Positions 15,407 through 24,065 of a stretch of 24,468 nt of DNA are shown here, piece after piece; position 1 is the first letter of the stretch; the number at the start of each line of letters is the position of its first letter. The position numbers and the translations under genes are program-made. This DNA is from JBMNKL01 sp050261495 (GTDB lineage Bacteria; Bacillota; Clostridia; Acetivibrionales; DTU013), in NCBI GenBank assembly GCA_050261495.1, contig JBLNDI010000090.1, positions 1 through 24,468 on the forward strand, in the 5' to 3' direction. The notes under the pieces are model-generated. The model had not been told where the DNA came from. It saw only the letters and a program-made list of their open reading frames with translations, and made no database searches.

Positions 15407-15463
15407 GGAAAAGCCACGGTGACAACCGGCATCCCCGCAGCGCCGGCATCCCCGCGGCTTTCC
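15407..15463. terminator. Hairpin between convergent azlD and clpC, with tandem repeat
   Basis: GGAAAAGCCACGG (15407-15419) pairs imperfectly with CCGCGGCTTTCC (about 15452-15463), the only base pairing expected to close this gap. Inside it is a 13-bp direct repeat CCGGCATCCCCGC (15426-15438 and 15443-15455). No long T run follows on either strand, so termination efficiency is uncertain. Confidence 0.5.
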
Positions 15464-15481
15464 GCTTCATCCTGTTTGAGG

Positions 15482-17926
15482 TCAACGTTTCGAGGTTTTC
15501 TTCACCTTGAATTCCAGCTTGTCGTCCGATACTCCCAACTTGACCGTATCGCCGGGCTTTACCGACCCGTCCAGCATTTTTTCGGCAATCTTATCTTCAA
15601 CCATGTTCTGGATGGTCCTTCTTAAAGGCCTTGCGCCGAATACTGGGTCAAAACCTTTTTTTGCCAGGAAAGCCCTGACTTCGCCATCGGACTCCAGCGT
15701 TATTCCATTCTGCGCGAGCCGTTTTGCCAGCGCATTCATCATAATATCGACTATGCTCTTGATGTTTTCCTCATCCAGCGGATGGAATACGATAATATCA
15801 TCCACCCTGTTCAGGAATTCAGGCCGGAAGGTTTTCTTCAGCTCGCCGATAACATTATTCTTCATATCCTCGTAATTCTTTGCCGAGTCTTCCACCGTCG
15901 CGAACCCGATTCTTTTCGGCTCTGTAATAAGCCTTCCGCCAACATTGGAGGTCATAATGATCACGGTATTCCTGAAATCAACCGTACGTCCCTGCGAATC
16001 AGTCAGGCGGCCGTCTTCGAGAATTTGCAGCAATATGTTGAAAACATCGGGGTGCGCTTTCTCTATTTCGTCAAACAACAGCACCGAATACGGCTTTCTC
16101 CTGACTTTTTCAGTAAGCTGTCCGCCTTCCTCGTATCCCACGTATCCCGGCGGAGAGCCGACCAGCCTCGACACGGCGAATTTCTCCATGTATTCCGACA
16201 TGTCTATGCGGATCATCGCATTCTCGTTCCCGAACAGCGCTTCCGCCAGCGCCTTGCTCAATTCCGTCTTTCCCACGCCGGTAGGCCCGAGGAATATGAA
16301 TGAACCAACCGGCCTCTTGGGGTCTTTCAGGCCGACGCGGCCCCTTCTTATCGCCCTGGACACGGCTCTTACTGCCTCATCCTGGCCGATGACCCTCTCA
16401 TGCAGCACGTCTTCCATTTTCATGAGCCTCTCCGATTCCTCCTCGGCAAGGCGCTTCACAGGTATACCTGTCCAGGACGAGACAATTTCGGCGATTTCTT
16501 CTTCGGTAACAGTATCTGTCCTGGTCTGGTTTTCCTGGTACCATATGTCCTTTATTTTCTCATGCTCCGCTTTGAGCTTGTGCTCCTGGTCCCTGATACT
16601 GGCTGCTTTTTCAAATTCTTGCGACCGTATGGCGTCTTCCTTCTCCTTTGCCAGTTTCTCCAACTGCTCCTCCAGCTTCTTGATATCCGGCGGCGCAGTA
16701 AAAGCTTTAAGCCTGGCCTTTGAGGCTGCCTCATCTATCAGGTCTATTGCCTTGTCCGGCAAATACCTGTCCGTAATGTACCTGGCCGAAAGCCTTGCAG
16801 CCGCTTCAAGCGCGTCGTCCGTTATTTTTACCCGGTGGTGCGCCTCGTACTTGTCGCGGATGCCCTTCAATATTTCGACTGTTTCCTCCTCCGTAGGCTC
16901 GCCGACCATTATCGGCTGAAATCTCCTCTCCAGGGCGGCGTCCTTCTCCACATACTTGCGGTATTCATTTATCGTGGTGGCGCCGATTACCTGGATTTCT
17001 CCCCTCGCAAGGGCAGGCTTCAAAATGCTGGACGCGTCGATGGCGCCTTCCGCTGCTCCGGCACCTATGATGGTATGCATTTCATCTATGAACAATATGA
17101 CGTTTCCGGTCTTTTTCACCTCGTCCATGGCCTTTCTCAGCCTTTCCTCAAACTCGCCCCTGTATTTCGCGCCTGCGACCATGGCCGAAAGATCCAGCGT
17201 AAACACCCTTTTGCCTTTTAAAAGCTCCGGTATGTTGCCCTCGACGATCTTCTGAGCAAGACCCTCCACGATGGCCGTCTTTCCTACGCCGGGCTCACCT
17301 ATAAGGCATGGATTGTTTTTTGTCCGCCTGCTGAGTATTTGGATAACCCTCTCGATTTCTTTATCACGTCCGATGATAGGGTCAAATTTCCCCTCTCTTG
17401 CGTACTCGGTCAAGTCTCTCCCGAATTGGTTCAGCGTAGGCGTATTTGAGTGGGATGAAACGTTTTTGGGCTCGCCCCCGGCCGAAGGTGTTTCTTCGCT
17501 GATCATCCTGATAATTTCATTGAACATCTTCTGCGGGTCTACGCCAAGATCCATCAATATACGCACGGCTACGCTCTCTCCTTCCCGCATGATTCCAAGA
17601 AGAAGGTGTTCCGTACCAATATAATTGTGCCCGAATCTCCTGGCCTCGACCAGGCTTAGTTCAAGCACCCTTTTTGTCCTGGGAGTGAAATCCAGGGGCT
17701 GTTTTCCGGTGTTATCCCCGCGGCCTATCAATTCGTCGATCTCCTTCCGGATTTTTTCCTCTGTTATCCCTTGCCCAAGCAATACTCTTGCCGCAACACC
17801 CGTACCCTCTTTAACAAGGCCCAGAAGCAAATGCTCTGTTCCCACATAGCTGTGTCCCAGCTGTGCGGCAGCTTCCTGTGAAAGGTTTATGGATCTCTCA
17901 GCTTTTTCAGTAAATCTTCCGAACAT
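15482..17926 (-). CDS. clpC: ATP-dependent Clp protease unfoldase ClpC
   Basis: ClpC is a hexameric AAA+ unfoldase that feeds proteins into ClpP. The 814 residues comprise two N-terminal Clp repeats (about 1-145, each with the YVGTEHLLLG or YIGTEHLLLG core), AAA1 with Walker A GEPGVGKT (210-217), a middle coiled-coil with a UVR-like stretch (about 415-475, ending DQEHKLKAEHEKIKD), and AAA2 with a second Walker A GPTGVGKT (about residue 550) and a C-terminal D2-small domain. The middle domain is where adaptors such as MecA and McsB act in Bacillus. The ATG start has GGAG upstream, overlapping the end of mcsB by proximity (13-nt gap). It is the last gene of the CtsR operon, on the strand convergent with azlD. 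Confidence 0.97.
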   Translation of the reverse strand: MFGRFTEKAERSINLSQEAAAQLGHSYVGTEHLLLGLVKEGTGVAARVLLGQGITEEKIRKEIDELIGRGDNTGKQPLDFTPRTKRVLELSLVEARRFGHNYIGTEHLLLGIMREGESVAVRILMDLGVDPQKMFNEIIRMISEETPSAGGEPKNVSSHSNTPTLNQFGRDLTEYAREGKFDPIIGRDKEIERVIQILSRRTKNNPCLIGEPGVGKTAIVEGLAQKIVEGNIPELLKGKRVFTLDLSAMVAGAKYRGEFEERLRKAMDEVKKTGNVILFIDEMHTIIGAGAAEGAIDASSILKPALARGEIQVIGATTINEYRKYVEKDAALERRFQPIMVGEPTEEETVEILKGIRDKYEAHHRVKITDDALEAAARLSARYITDRYLPDKAIDLIDEAASKARLKAFTAPPDIKKLEEQLEKLAKEKEDAIRSQEFEKAASIRDQEHKLKAEHEKIKDIWYQENQTRTDTVTEEEIAEIVSSWTGIPVKRLAEEESERLMKMEDVLHERVIGQDEAVRAVSRAIRRGRVGLKDPKRPVGSFIFLGPTGVGKTELSKALAEALFGNENAMIRIDMSEYMEKFAVSRLVGSPPGYVGYEEGGQLTEKVRRKPYSVLLFDEIEKAHPDVFNILLQILEDGRLTDSQGRTVDFRNTVIIMTSNVGGRLITEPKRIGFATVEDSAKNYEDMKNNVIGELKKTFRPEFLNRVDDIIVFHPLDEENIKSIVDIMMNALAKRLAQNGITLESDGEVRAFLAKKGFDPVFGARPLRRTIQNMVEDKIAEKMLDGSVKPGDTVKLGVSDDKLEFKVKKTSKR

Positions 17927-17939
17927 TTTTCATCACTCC

Positions 17940-18974
17940 TTAACGTATACTGCCACCCAGATTTTTTCTAAGCAGCTCCGCCCGCCTTTGATCCCTTTTA
18001 TCCGGGCTCATCTGCCCGCCTGAAAATTTCTGCAAATAGGCAGGCTGAATCATCAGCATCATTTCATTTATCTTATTAAGCTCCAATCCCGAAATCAAAC
18101 CCGATACTACCCCCAGCCTCACGTTCGAAAGCAGCTTCAGGCTCTCCTCGGAAGATATTATCCTGGCATTTGCAAGGATTCCCAGCGACCTGAATATCGT
18201 GTCCTCGAACAGAAGGGGATTTTGCTTGTACAGTTCCGTTCTGAGCGCCCTTTCCTGTTCCGATATCTGCGACGTTATATTGCTGATCCCCGCAATTATC
18301 TCTTCCTCGGTCTGACCCAGCGTGACCTGGTTTGATATCTGGAACATGTTTCCGGAAGCTTCGCTGTTTTCGCCGTAAGCCCCCCTTACAGCGACTCCTA
18401 CTTTGCTGCAAGTTTCAAGTATGTCTTTTATATATCCTGTCATGGATAATGCCGGCAAATGCAGCATAATCGAAGCTCTCATGCCGGTCCCGATGTTTGT
18501 GGGACAGCATGTCATGTACCCGATGCTTTTATCGAAAGCATAGTCCAGCTTCTCATCAAGTTCCGAATCGATCTTGTTGCAAAGCTTCCACGCCTCCCTC
18601 ACCTGCATTCCGGGGAAGATGCACTGCAGCCTGATGTGGTCTTCTTCGTTTACCATAATGCTGATTTTTTCATCCTTGCTTATGATAACCGCCCTATAGA
18701 TGTCACCTTCCGTAAATTCCGGGCTGATCAAGTGTTTTTCCACGAGAAACTGCTTGTCGAGAGGTGTTAACGATTGCAAATCCAAGTATGAAAAGCTATG
18801 CTCGCCTGCATTTTTCCCGCCGAAAACCGCATTCCTTACCTTTTCCAGGACTTCAGCGCTTTGCGCCTTGCTCATCCTTACCGTAAAAGGATAGCTTTCA
18901 AGGTTGCGCGCAAGCCTTACCCTGCTGCTTATGGCTACATCGGCTTCCGGCACGTTTTTTGCGTCATTTCTCAC
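17940..18974 (-). CDS. mcsB: Protein-arginine kinase McsB
   Basis: McsB phosphorylates arginines on proteins and marks them for ClpCP. It also inactivates CtsR under heat. The 344-residue phosphagen-kinase fold shows SSRVRLARN (about 16-24), VNEEDH (about 108-113), CCPTNIGTGMRAS (about 156-168) and GENSEASGN (about 201-209). The C-terminal RDQRRA (327-332) fits the RDxxRA arginine-phosphate binding site seen in Bacillus-type McsB. A GTG at 18983 is in frame but lies against the ribosome binding site. The GTG at 18974 has GGGGAGG 8 nt upstream and directly follows the mcsA stop, so it is chosen. Confidence 0.94.
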   Translation of the reverse strand: MRNDAKNVPEADVAISSRVRLARNLESYPFTVRMSKAQSAEVLEKVRNAVFGGKNAGEHSFSYLDLQSLTPLDKQFLVEKHLISPEFTEGDIYRAVIISKDEKISIMVNEEDHIRLQCIFPGMQVREAWKLCNKIDSELDEKLDYAFDKSIGYMTCCPTNIGTGMRASIMLHLPALSMTGYIKDILETCSKVGVAVRGAYGENSEASGNMFQISNQVTLGQTEEEIIAGISNITSQISEQERALRTELYKQNPLLFEDTIFRSLGILANARIISSEESLKLLSNVRLGVVSGLISGLELNKINEMMLMIQPAYLQKFSGGQMSPDKRDQRRAELLRKNLGGSIR

Positions 18975-18975
18975 A

Positions 18976-19539
18976 CTAAACACCTCCCCGTTTCTTTTGG
19001 GCGTTTTCCAAGTCCCGGATCTTGTCCCTCAGTTCGGCTGCCCTCTCATACTGTTCGCTGCTGATGGCGGCCTCCAATTCCGATTTCAGCTTATTTATTT
19101 CTTCTTCCCTGTCCGTGTCTTCCTGCCTTGGAGGGATAATTTTAATGCGCGGTTTCTCCTTTGAACCGGCGGAAACTTTGGACGGCGCCTTGCCGGTGTG
19201 TTCGGTATTTCCATGGAGTCTCCGCAATATCGGGTTCAGGTTGTTCCTGAAAATCCTGTAGCAATTTGCGCATCCCAGTTTTCCTGTCTTCCTGAAATCA
19301 TCGAAGCTCATGTTGCAGACTTCGCAACGTATTTCTTTCGGGACTTGCGAAAAACCCGTACTTCCGCCGAATCCCGGGAATCCCCATAGAAAATTAACCA
19401 GGTTCAGCTGCGGGTTGAAAGTAAACTTGCCCTTTTCAGCGGCACATTGCTCACAAAGGTACATTTCGACCTTTTCCCCGTTTATAACCTGCGTAAAGTG
19501 AACATTCGCCTCTCTTTTCTGACATTGCTGGCACAGCAT
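18976..19539 (-). CDS. mcsA: McsA, activator of McsB
   Basis: McsA is a zinc-binding partner that activates McsB and helps control CtsR. The 187 residues have two zinc-type cysteine pairs per site: C3, C6, C29 and C32 (MLCQQC, LCEQC), then C72, C75, C90 and C93 (CEVC, CANC). A UVR motif follows at about 145-180 (EEEINKLKSELEAAISSEQYERAAELRDKI). The ATG has GGGAG 8 nt upstream. It lies second in the ctsR operon and ends 1 nt before the chosen mcsB start. Confidence 0.94.
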   Translation of the reverse strand: MLCQQCQKREANVHFTQVINGEKVEMYLCEQCAAEKGKFTFNPQLNLVNFLWGFPGFGGSTGFSQVPKEIRCEVCNMSFDDFRKTGKLGCANCYRIFRNNLNPILRRLHGNTEHTGKAPSKVSAGSKEKPRIKIIPPRQEDTDREEEINKLKSELEAAISSEQYERAAELRDKIRDLENAQKKRGGV

Positions 19540-19640
19540 AGCCTCACTCCCTGCATACGATAAATATCTTCTTTATTTTTACCTGTCATAAACCCCCGTA
19601 AACATAATTTTCATAATGCCTTGGTTGAAATGATAATTTT

Positions 19641-20105
19641 CTATTCACGTACCATCAGGCTCATCAGCATATTTTTCATAATCGCCGCCCTGATCATGTC
19701 ACGGTCCGGCATTTTAATTCCCCCCAGTACCTTGTCGCTTGTAGCCGCCTTGAGAATAAGCCCTTCTCTTTCGCTGACAACATTATAGTCCACAAAATTG
19801 TTAATAAAGACTTCGGCGGACTGTTGGGAAATACTGTCCCCCATTGAGCTGATTATGTGCATCAAGTAGTTTCCGGGCCTGTTGATGTTAACCCTTCTTA
19901 TGCGGATGCCGCCTCCGCCCCCCCGCCTGCTTTCGACATAGTAGCCCTGCTCGGTTGTAAACCTGGTATCTATTACATAGTTTATCTGCGAGGGCACGCA
20001 ATTAAAATAATTCGCCAGTTCATTGCGCTGTATTTCAATGTATCCGTCGGTTTCGTCAATCAACTGCTTAATAAAAGCTTCTATAATATCGCTCATCCTG
20101 GCCAT
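19641..20105 (-). CDS. ctsR: Heat-shock repressor CtsR
   Basis: CtsR is a DNA-binding repressor of clp and related stress genes. It loses DNA binding at high temperature and is then degraded. The 154 residues include the winged helix-turn-helix (about 1-75, with NYFNCVPSQINYVIDTRFT and the glycine-rich wing SRRGGGGGIRI) and a C-terminal dimer/stress domain (about 80-154). The tetraglycine wing is the typical heat-sensing feature. The start follows GGGAG with 9-nt spacing. It is the first gene of the operon, and its own promoter carries a CtsR box, so it should repress itself. A gap of 101 nt lies before mcsA; no gene is seen there. Confidence 0.96.
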   Translation of the reverse strand: MARMSDIIEAFIKQLIDETDGYIEIQRNELANYFNCVPSQINYVIDTRFTTEQGYYVESRRGGGGGIRIRRVNINRPGNYLMHIISSMGDSISQQSAEVFINNFVDYNVVSEREGLILKAATSDKVLGGIKMPDRDMIRAAIMKNMLMSLMVRE

Positions 20106-20185
20106 ATGCGTTCACTCCCTTCGTCTTGTAAACGTAATAATTATGGCAGTTTCCCCACCTGTCTATACAATTTGCAGTAATTGAT

Positions 20186-20202
20186 TTTGACTATCTTTGA
20201 CT
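20186..20202 (-). promoter_or_regulatory. CtsR operator
   Basis: The minus strand reads AGTCAAAGATAGTCAAA, matching the known heptad consensus RGTCAAANANRGTCAAA at every defined position. It lies about 9 nt after the -10 box, over the likely transcription start, which is a good place for repression of ctsR-mcsA-mcsB-clpC. Confidence 0.93.
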
Positions 20203-20211
20203 TTTTAGTAT

Positions 20212-20240
20212 ATTATAAATCAATCCCTAAGCATAATCAA
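20212..20240 (-). promoter_or_regulatory. Promoter of the ctsR operon
   Basis: On the minus strand TTGATT (20235-20240), a 17-nt spacer and TATAAT (20212-20217) are followed by the CtsR box. Confidence 0.82.
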
Positions 20241-20365
20241 GCATTTTTTGTAAGAACCGGGAGGTGACATAAAGACGGATGGGTATAGCGCTGGACAGGG
20301 GTCAGGCATGGGCACGGGATATGGGGACATGTACATTGTCCCGCAAAAGCGCGGATAGAATCGGC

Positions 20366-20515
20366 GGGCAGGGTACTTGTTCATGAGTATGGATTAAGGC
20401 ATCGGGAGAAAGCTTCAAGTGATTCAAACGAATATGTATACAAATAAAGAAGAACGGGCATGGTGCAATGCCCGCTATTACTTATACATTTCGTTTGAAT
20501 CGCTTGGAGCTTACG
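20366..20515. repeat. Element E2, smaller relative of E1
   Basis: A 22-bp imperfect inverted repeat (20411-20432 with 20490-20511, 20 of 22 paired) extends into an AT pair (20433-20440 with 20482-20489 region). It caps in an inner hairpin CGGGCAT/ATGCCCG (20455-20461 with 20468-20474). Its left part, GGGCAGGG at 20366 through GGATTAAGGCATCGG, matches the left part of E1. The arm AAGC..CAAG.GATTCAAACGAAT matches the E1 right arm read in reverse. It lacks the P4 hairpin of E1 and E3, so it may be a shortened copy. It lies between the ctsR promoter and the DUF4349 gene. The 20241-20365 stretch upstream holds no convincing gene, although GGACA/TGTCC hairpins and a GGGAGGTGA motif are present. Confidence 0.8.
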
Positions 20516-20562
20516 CCGGTTCCCGGTCCGACGCCCGCAATAAAATACTTTGCCGCTTTGGT

Positions 20563-21585
20563 CTACCCGTTTTTCTTTTCATCCTCGCCCGCGGTTTTGA
20601 TCACAATACCCGTAGCCGGCTCTTTGCGCTTTTTGGGTATGCGCCTGTATACAAATACGCCAAGCAGAATTGCCAATCCAATCACGATCAGAACCGGGAT
20701 AGCTGAAACGATGAATATGAGCAGGTCGCCCAGGAACTCAACCGTACCCATCAGGCTGTTCTCCAGCCTGTTAAGGAGCCTCTGTCCGTAAGTCAGCGGT
20801 TTGTCAACCGCGCCGGGACGTTTCTCCCTCATCATTATCGTGATCGTGGACAGCTCGACAAGGCTGTTCAACCTGTTTAAGTTGCTTGTAAGGCTTTCTA
20901 TCTCATAGCGTATTTCCGTCAGTTTGCTTTCGACCTTGAATATTTCTTCCAGTCTGTCCAGTCTGGCAAGGTATGCTTCCAACTTGCTCTGCTCGAGCCT
21001 TAGCAATCTCAGCCTGGATTCTATGTCGAAATATTTCTCGGTCACATCCTCGCCGTTAATGGATTCTTCGTATACTTCCCCTATTCCCTTGACTTTATTG
21101 ATAACCGATTCAAATTTGTCTTTGTCAACACGAAGAACGATGGTTCCGCTTTTTACAAGCTTGACCTCCCCGTCCACATATACCCTGTCGGTAGTGACAT
21201 TGGAATTTTGAACAATCCCGATTCCAAGTATTATCGAATTTATATTGTTCATGGCTTCGTCAAAATTCTCGACTTCGATGGAAAGATTGGCGCTGCGTAT
21301 GATTTTTCTTTCAGCAAGTATTACGTTTGAAACATCGGAGAACGTAATGCCGCCGCCCGCAATGGAATCCACAGCCGAGCTCGTTTTGCCGTCGGCATCC
21401 ATGGCAGGCGCTTCCTCTGCCTTGCTAACCTCGGCCCTCCCGGCCGCCTCGCCCTGATTTGACATGGAAGCCGCGGGCGCAGCTGTTGTCGCAGTTTCGG
21501 CAGAATCCTTCATTGAAGCGCATCCTGCAAAAACAAGCGCCATGAGTACCGCTGCCATAAAAATACAGATGGACCTTTTAGACAT
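20563..21585 (-). CDS. DUF4349 lipoprotein
   Basis: This 340-residue envelope protein has a lipoprotein signal: basic MSKR, hydrophobic stretch, then the lipobox VFAGC with lipidated Cys22. A low-complexity Ala/Ser/Glu linker (about 23-85) precedes the DUF4349 domain. That domain runs from RKIIRSANLSIEVENFDEAM to a coiled-coil (about 190-255, with RLRLLRLEQSKLEAYLARLDRL and ESLTSNLNRLNSLVELSTITI). It ends with a membrane helix (about 290-325) and a basic tail. The domain's function is unknown. The start at 21585 has AGGAGG upstream; the longer frame to 21762 lies in unrelated GC-rich sequence and is rejected. No clear promoter was found; the EF-G-like gene upstream ends in a terminator. Confidence 0.88.
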   Translation of the reverse strand: MSKRSICIFMAAVLMALVFAGCASMKDSAETATTAAPAASMSNQGEAAGRAEVSKAEEAPAMDADGKTSSAVDSIAGGGITFSDVSNVILAERKIIRSANLSIEVENFDEAMNNINSIILGIGIVQNSNVTTDRVYVDGEVKLVKSGTIVLRVDKDKFESVINKVKGIGEVYEESINGEDVTEKYFDIESRLRLLRLEQSKLEAYLARLDRLEEIFKVESKLTEIRYEIESLTSNLNRLNSLVELSTITIMMREKRPGAVDKPLTYGQRLLNRLENSLMGTVEFLGDLLIFIVSAIPVLIVIGLAILLGVFVYRRIPKKRKEPATGIVIKTAGEDEKKNG

Positions 21586-21765
21586 TTTGCTTCCTCCTTT
21601 ACCCTTATCTAGTAATCTGGGTTTAAATATAAGACGGCAAGCTTTTGACAAATGTTCCATACAAACTTTCGCAAAGTATTGTCCGGCTTCGCCGCGCGAA
21701 CACCCGGGCAGCACGCGGGCCGGCAAGCGCGGTTCAGCTTCGCCGGACGCGCCGCATACCAAAAC

Positions 21766-21789
21766 GGGGCTGCCCGTCCGGACAGCCCC
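21766..21789 (-). terminator. Terminator of the EF-G-like gene
   Basis: GGGGCTG (21766-21772) pairs with CAGCCCC (21783-21789) around a loop that itself contains CCGTCCGG. On the minus strand GTTTTGG follows, so the T run is short. It is placed 40 nt past the EF-G-like stop. Confidence 0.7.
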
Positions 21790-21829
21790 AATTCCCGAAA
21801 GAGAATTATTCTTCTTTTTATTCTTCGCC

Positions 21830-23917
21830 TTATTCCTCGTCCTCTTCTTCAGCCATTGTTCTTTTTGCTTCTTCTATAACTTTTTGAGCCACGTGGGCCG
21901 GCGCTTCCTCGTACCTCTCAAAACTCTGCCTGAACGAGCCCCTGCCCTGTGTCATGGACCTGAGATCATTGGCATACTTGAACATTTCCGCGGCGGGAAC
22001 CTCCGCAATAACCTGCTGCATGCCCTGATGAGGATTCATTCCAAGGATCCTGCCCCTTCTCTTGTTCAAATCGCCAATAATGTCGCCCATGTAACTATCG
22101 GGGATCAGAACTTCCACGCGGTTTATCGGTTCGAGCAACACCGGGGACGCCTCCGGCAATCCCTTTTTATAAGCAAGGCGCGCCGCTATCTTGAATGCCA
22201 TTTCGGAGGAGTCGACTTCATGGTATGAACCGTCAACTAGCGTAGCTTTCAGGTTCACCACGGGGTATCCCGCCAGCACGCCGTGCTGAATGGCTTCACG
22301 CAAGCCTTTTTCCACTGCCGGATGGTATTGCTTGGGAACCGCGCCGCCGAATATTGTTTCCTCGAAGGTGAGATCCTCAGTCTCGCCGGGCTCAAACTCA
22401 ATAAATACGTGACCGTATTGGCCATGACCTCCCGACTGCTTCTTATGCTTGCCTTCGGCTTTGACCTTTTTCCTGATGGTTTCCCTGTATGGCACTTTCG
22501 GATCGACCAGGTTGACGGAAACGCCAAATTTCGCCTTCAGCTTGCTGACAATAACGTCCAGGTGCTGCTCTCCAATACCGGAAATAACAGTCTGACGCGT
22601 CTCGGTATTATTGACGACCTTGAAAGTGGGGTCCTCATCCTGCAGCCTGGCGAGTCCGGCGCCGATCTTCTCTTCGTCGCCCTTGGCCTTCGGTTCCACT
22701 GCCAGTGAAAGGTTGGGTTCGGGGAATTCAATCTTTTTCAGCATTACCGGTTTTGACTGTTGGCATAACGTATCATTAGTACTGGTGAACTGCAGCTTGG
22801 CAACAGCACCGATATCTCCTGCTATCAATTTATCAACGGGCAGCTGTTTCTTGCCTCTCATTACAAAAACCTGTGCCGTCTTTTCAGCTTTTTCCGTGGT
22901 GGAATTATAAACGGTGGTATCGGATTTGAAGGTGCCCGTATATACCCTGAAAATAGATATCCTGCCTACAAAGGGGTCGGCAATGGTCTTAAACACCAGG
23001 GCGGACAAGCTTTCATCCGGAGAATTTTTCAATTCGACGATCTCGTCGCTGCCAGGCTTTGTAGCCTTAATTACCGGATTGCACAGCGGTGATGGCAGGT
23101 ATTCAATGATGGCGTCCATGAGAGGAACGACACCCTGGTTCAGGAAAGCGGAACCACAATAAACGGGCACTATGGAACCATCCGCTATGCCTGTCGAAAG
23201 GCCTTTCCTGATCTCTTCCGCGCTGAATTCATCCCCGTTGAAGAATTTTTCCATCAACTCTTCGCTTGTTTCGGCTATAGCCTCGTTCAGCACATCTTTA
23301 ATCTCTGAAATCATATCATTCAAGTTGGCAGGAATTGCCGTGTCAACAAGCTTATCCTTGTCGAATTTTTTCGCGGTCATGCTCAGCACATCGACAAAAC
23401 CTGTAAACTTATCTCCCTCAATTATCGGCAGCTGGAATGCGATAACGCTTTTGCCGAATGTTTCTTTCAACTGATTTAAAACCTCGAAGAAATTTGCATT
23501 TTCTTCATCCATCTTACTTACAAAAAATATCCTGGGTATTCCCTGTTCCCTGGCATACTCCCAGGATTTTTCCGTACCAACGGCCACGCCGTCCTTGGCC
23601 GGTACGAGGATAATAGCCGAATCAGACACCCTGATGCCTTGCTTGACTTCTCCCACAAAATCAAAATATCCGGGCGTGTCTATAACGTTAATTTTGCAAT
23701 CCTTCCATTCGCACGGGGCTATTGCCGTATTGATACTGATCTTCCTTCTGATTTCCTCAGGATCGTAGTCCGTAGTCGTATTGCCGTCATTCACCTTTCC
23801 AAACCTGTCAAGAACGCCGGTATTGAACAACATTGCTTCCGCAAGAGTCGTCTTGCCTGCCCCGCCGTGTGATAAAAGGCACACATTGCGGAGCTTATCC
23901 GAAGTATAATCTTTCAT
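21830..23917 (-). CDS. EF-G-like GTPase (EF-G II subfamily)
   Basis: This 695-residue translational GTPase has all five EF-G domains. The P-loop is SHGGAGKTT (16-24) in place of the usual AHIDAGKTT, and DTPGYFDF follows. The NKxD base-recognition motif reads SKMD. The switch I region reads RRKISINTAIAP where classic EF-G has RGITI. It also contains GKHKKQSGGHGQYGHVF and ends in an acidic AEEEDEE tail. These marks place it in the EF-G-like group II rather than the main translocase, and the main fusA is presumably elsewhere. Its role is not settled in the family. The start ATG has GAGGGGG upstream. It is monocistronic, with its own promoter and terminator. Confidence 0.93.
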   Translation of the reverse strand: MKDYTSDKLRNVCLLSHGGAGKTTLAEAMLFNTGVLDRFGKVNDGNTTTDYDPEEIRRKISINTAIAPCEWKDCKINVIDTPGYFDFVGEVKQGIRVSDSAIILVPAKDGVAVGTEKSWEYAREQGIPRIFFVSKMDEENANFFEVLNQLKETFGKSVIAFQLPIIEGDKFTGFVDVLSMTAKKFDKDKLVDTAIPANLNDMISEIKDVLNEAIAETSEELMEKFFNGDEFSAEEIRKGLSTGIADGSIVPVYCGSAFLNQGVVPLMDAIIEYLPSPLCNPVIKATKPGSDEIVELKNSPDESLSALVFKTIADPFVGRISIFRVYTGTFKSDTTVYNSTTEKAEKTAQVFVMRGKKQLPVDKLIAGDIGAVAKLQFTSTNDTLCQQSKPVMLKKIEFPEPNLSLAVEPKAKGDEEKIGAGLARLQDEDPTFKVVNNTETRQTVISGIGEQHLDVIVSKLKAKFGVSVNLVDPKVPYRETIRKKVKAEGKHKKQSGGHGQYGHVFIEFEPGETEDLTFEETIFGGAVPKQYHPAVEKGLREAIQHGVLAGYPVVNLKATLVDGSYHEVDSSEMAFKIAARLAYKKGLPEASPVLLEPINRVEVLIPDSYMGDIIGDLNKRRGRILGMNPHQGMQQVIAEVPAAEMFKYANDLRSMTQGRGSFRQSFERYEEAPAHVAQKVIEEAKRTMAEEEDEE

Positions 23918-24010
23918 ATGAATTCCCCCTCATTCTTACGCACTTAAAATATTTTTTCCTGACATATAGGAAAATAATTCAGGAATTATGGGTATTATGA
24001 CACAATGTAT

Positions 24011-24038
24011 ATTATAACATACAATGATGCCAGTTCAA
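24011..24038 (-). promoter_or_regulatory. Promoter of the EF-G-like gene
   Basis: On the minus strand TTGAAC (24033-24038), a 16-nt spacer and TATAAT (24011-24016). The leader to the gene is about 85 nt and holds a weak TTTTCCT/AGGAAAA hairpin. Confidence 0.75.
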
Positions 24039-24065
24039 GGTTTTTCTTCACAGTAAAAGGTGCCA

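Noticed and set aside
20278..20385. Short plus-strand ORF of about 35 codons (MGIALDRGQAWAR) after GGGAGGTGA
   Set aside because: The ribosome-site-like motif is good, but the ORF is short, has no match I recognise, and borders the E2 repeat.
21586..21762. N-terminal extension of the DUF4349 protein
   Set aside because: A lipoprotein signal begins exactly at the ATG at 21585, which has a strong ribosome binding site.
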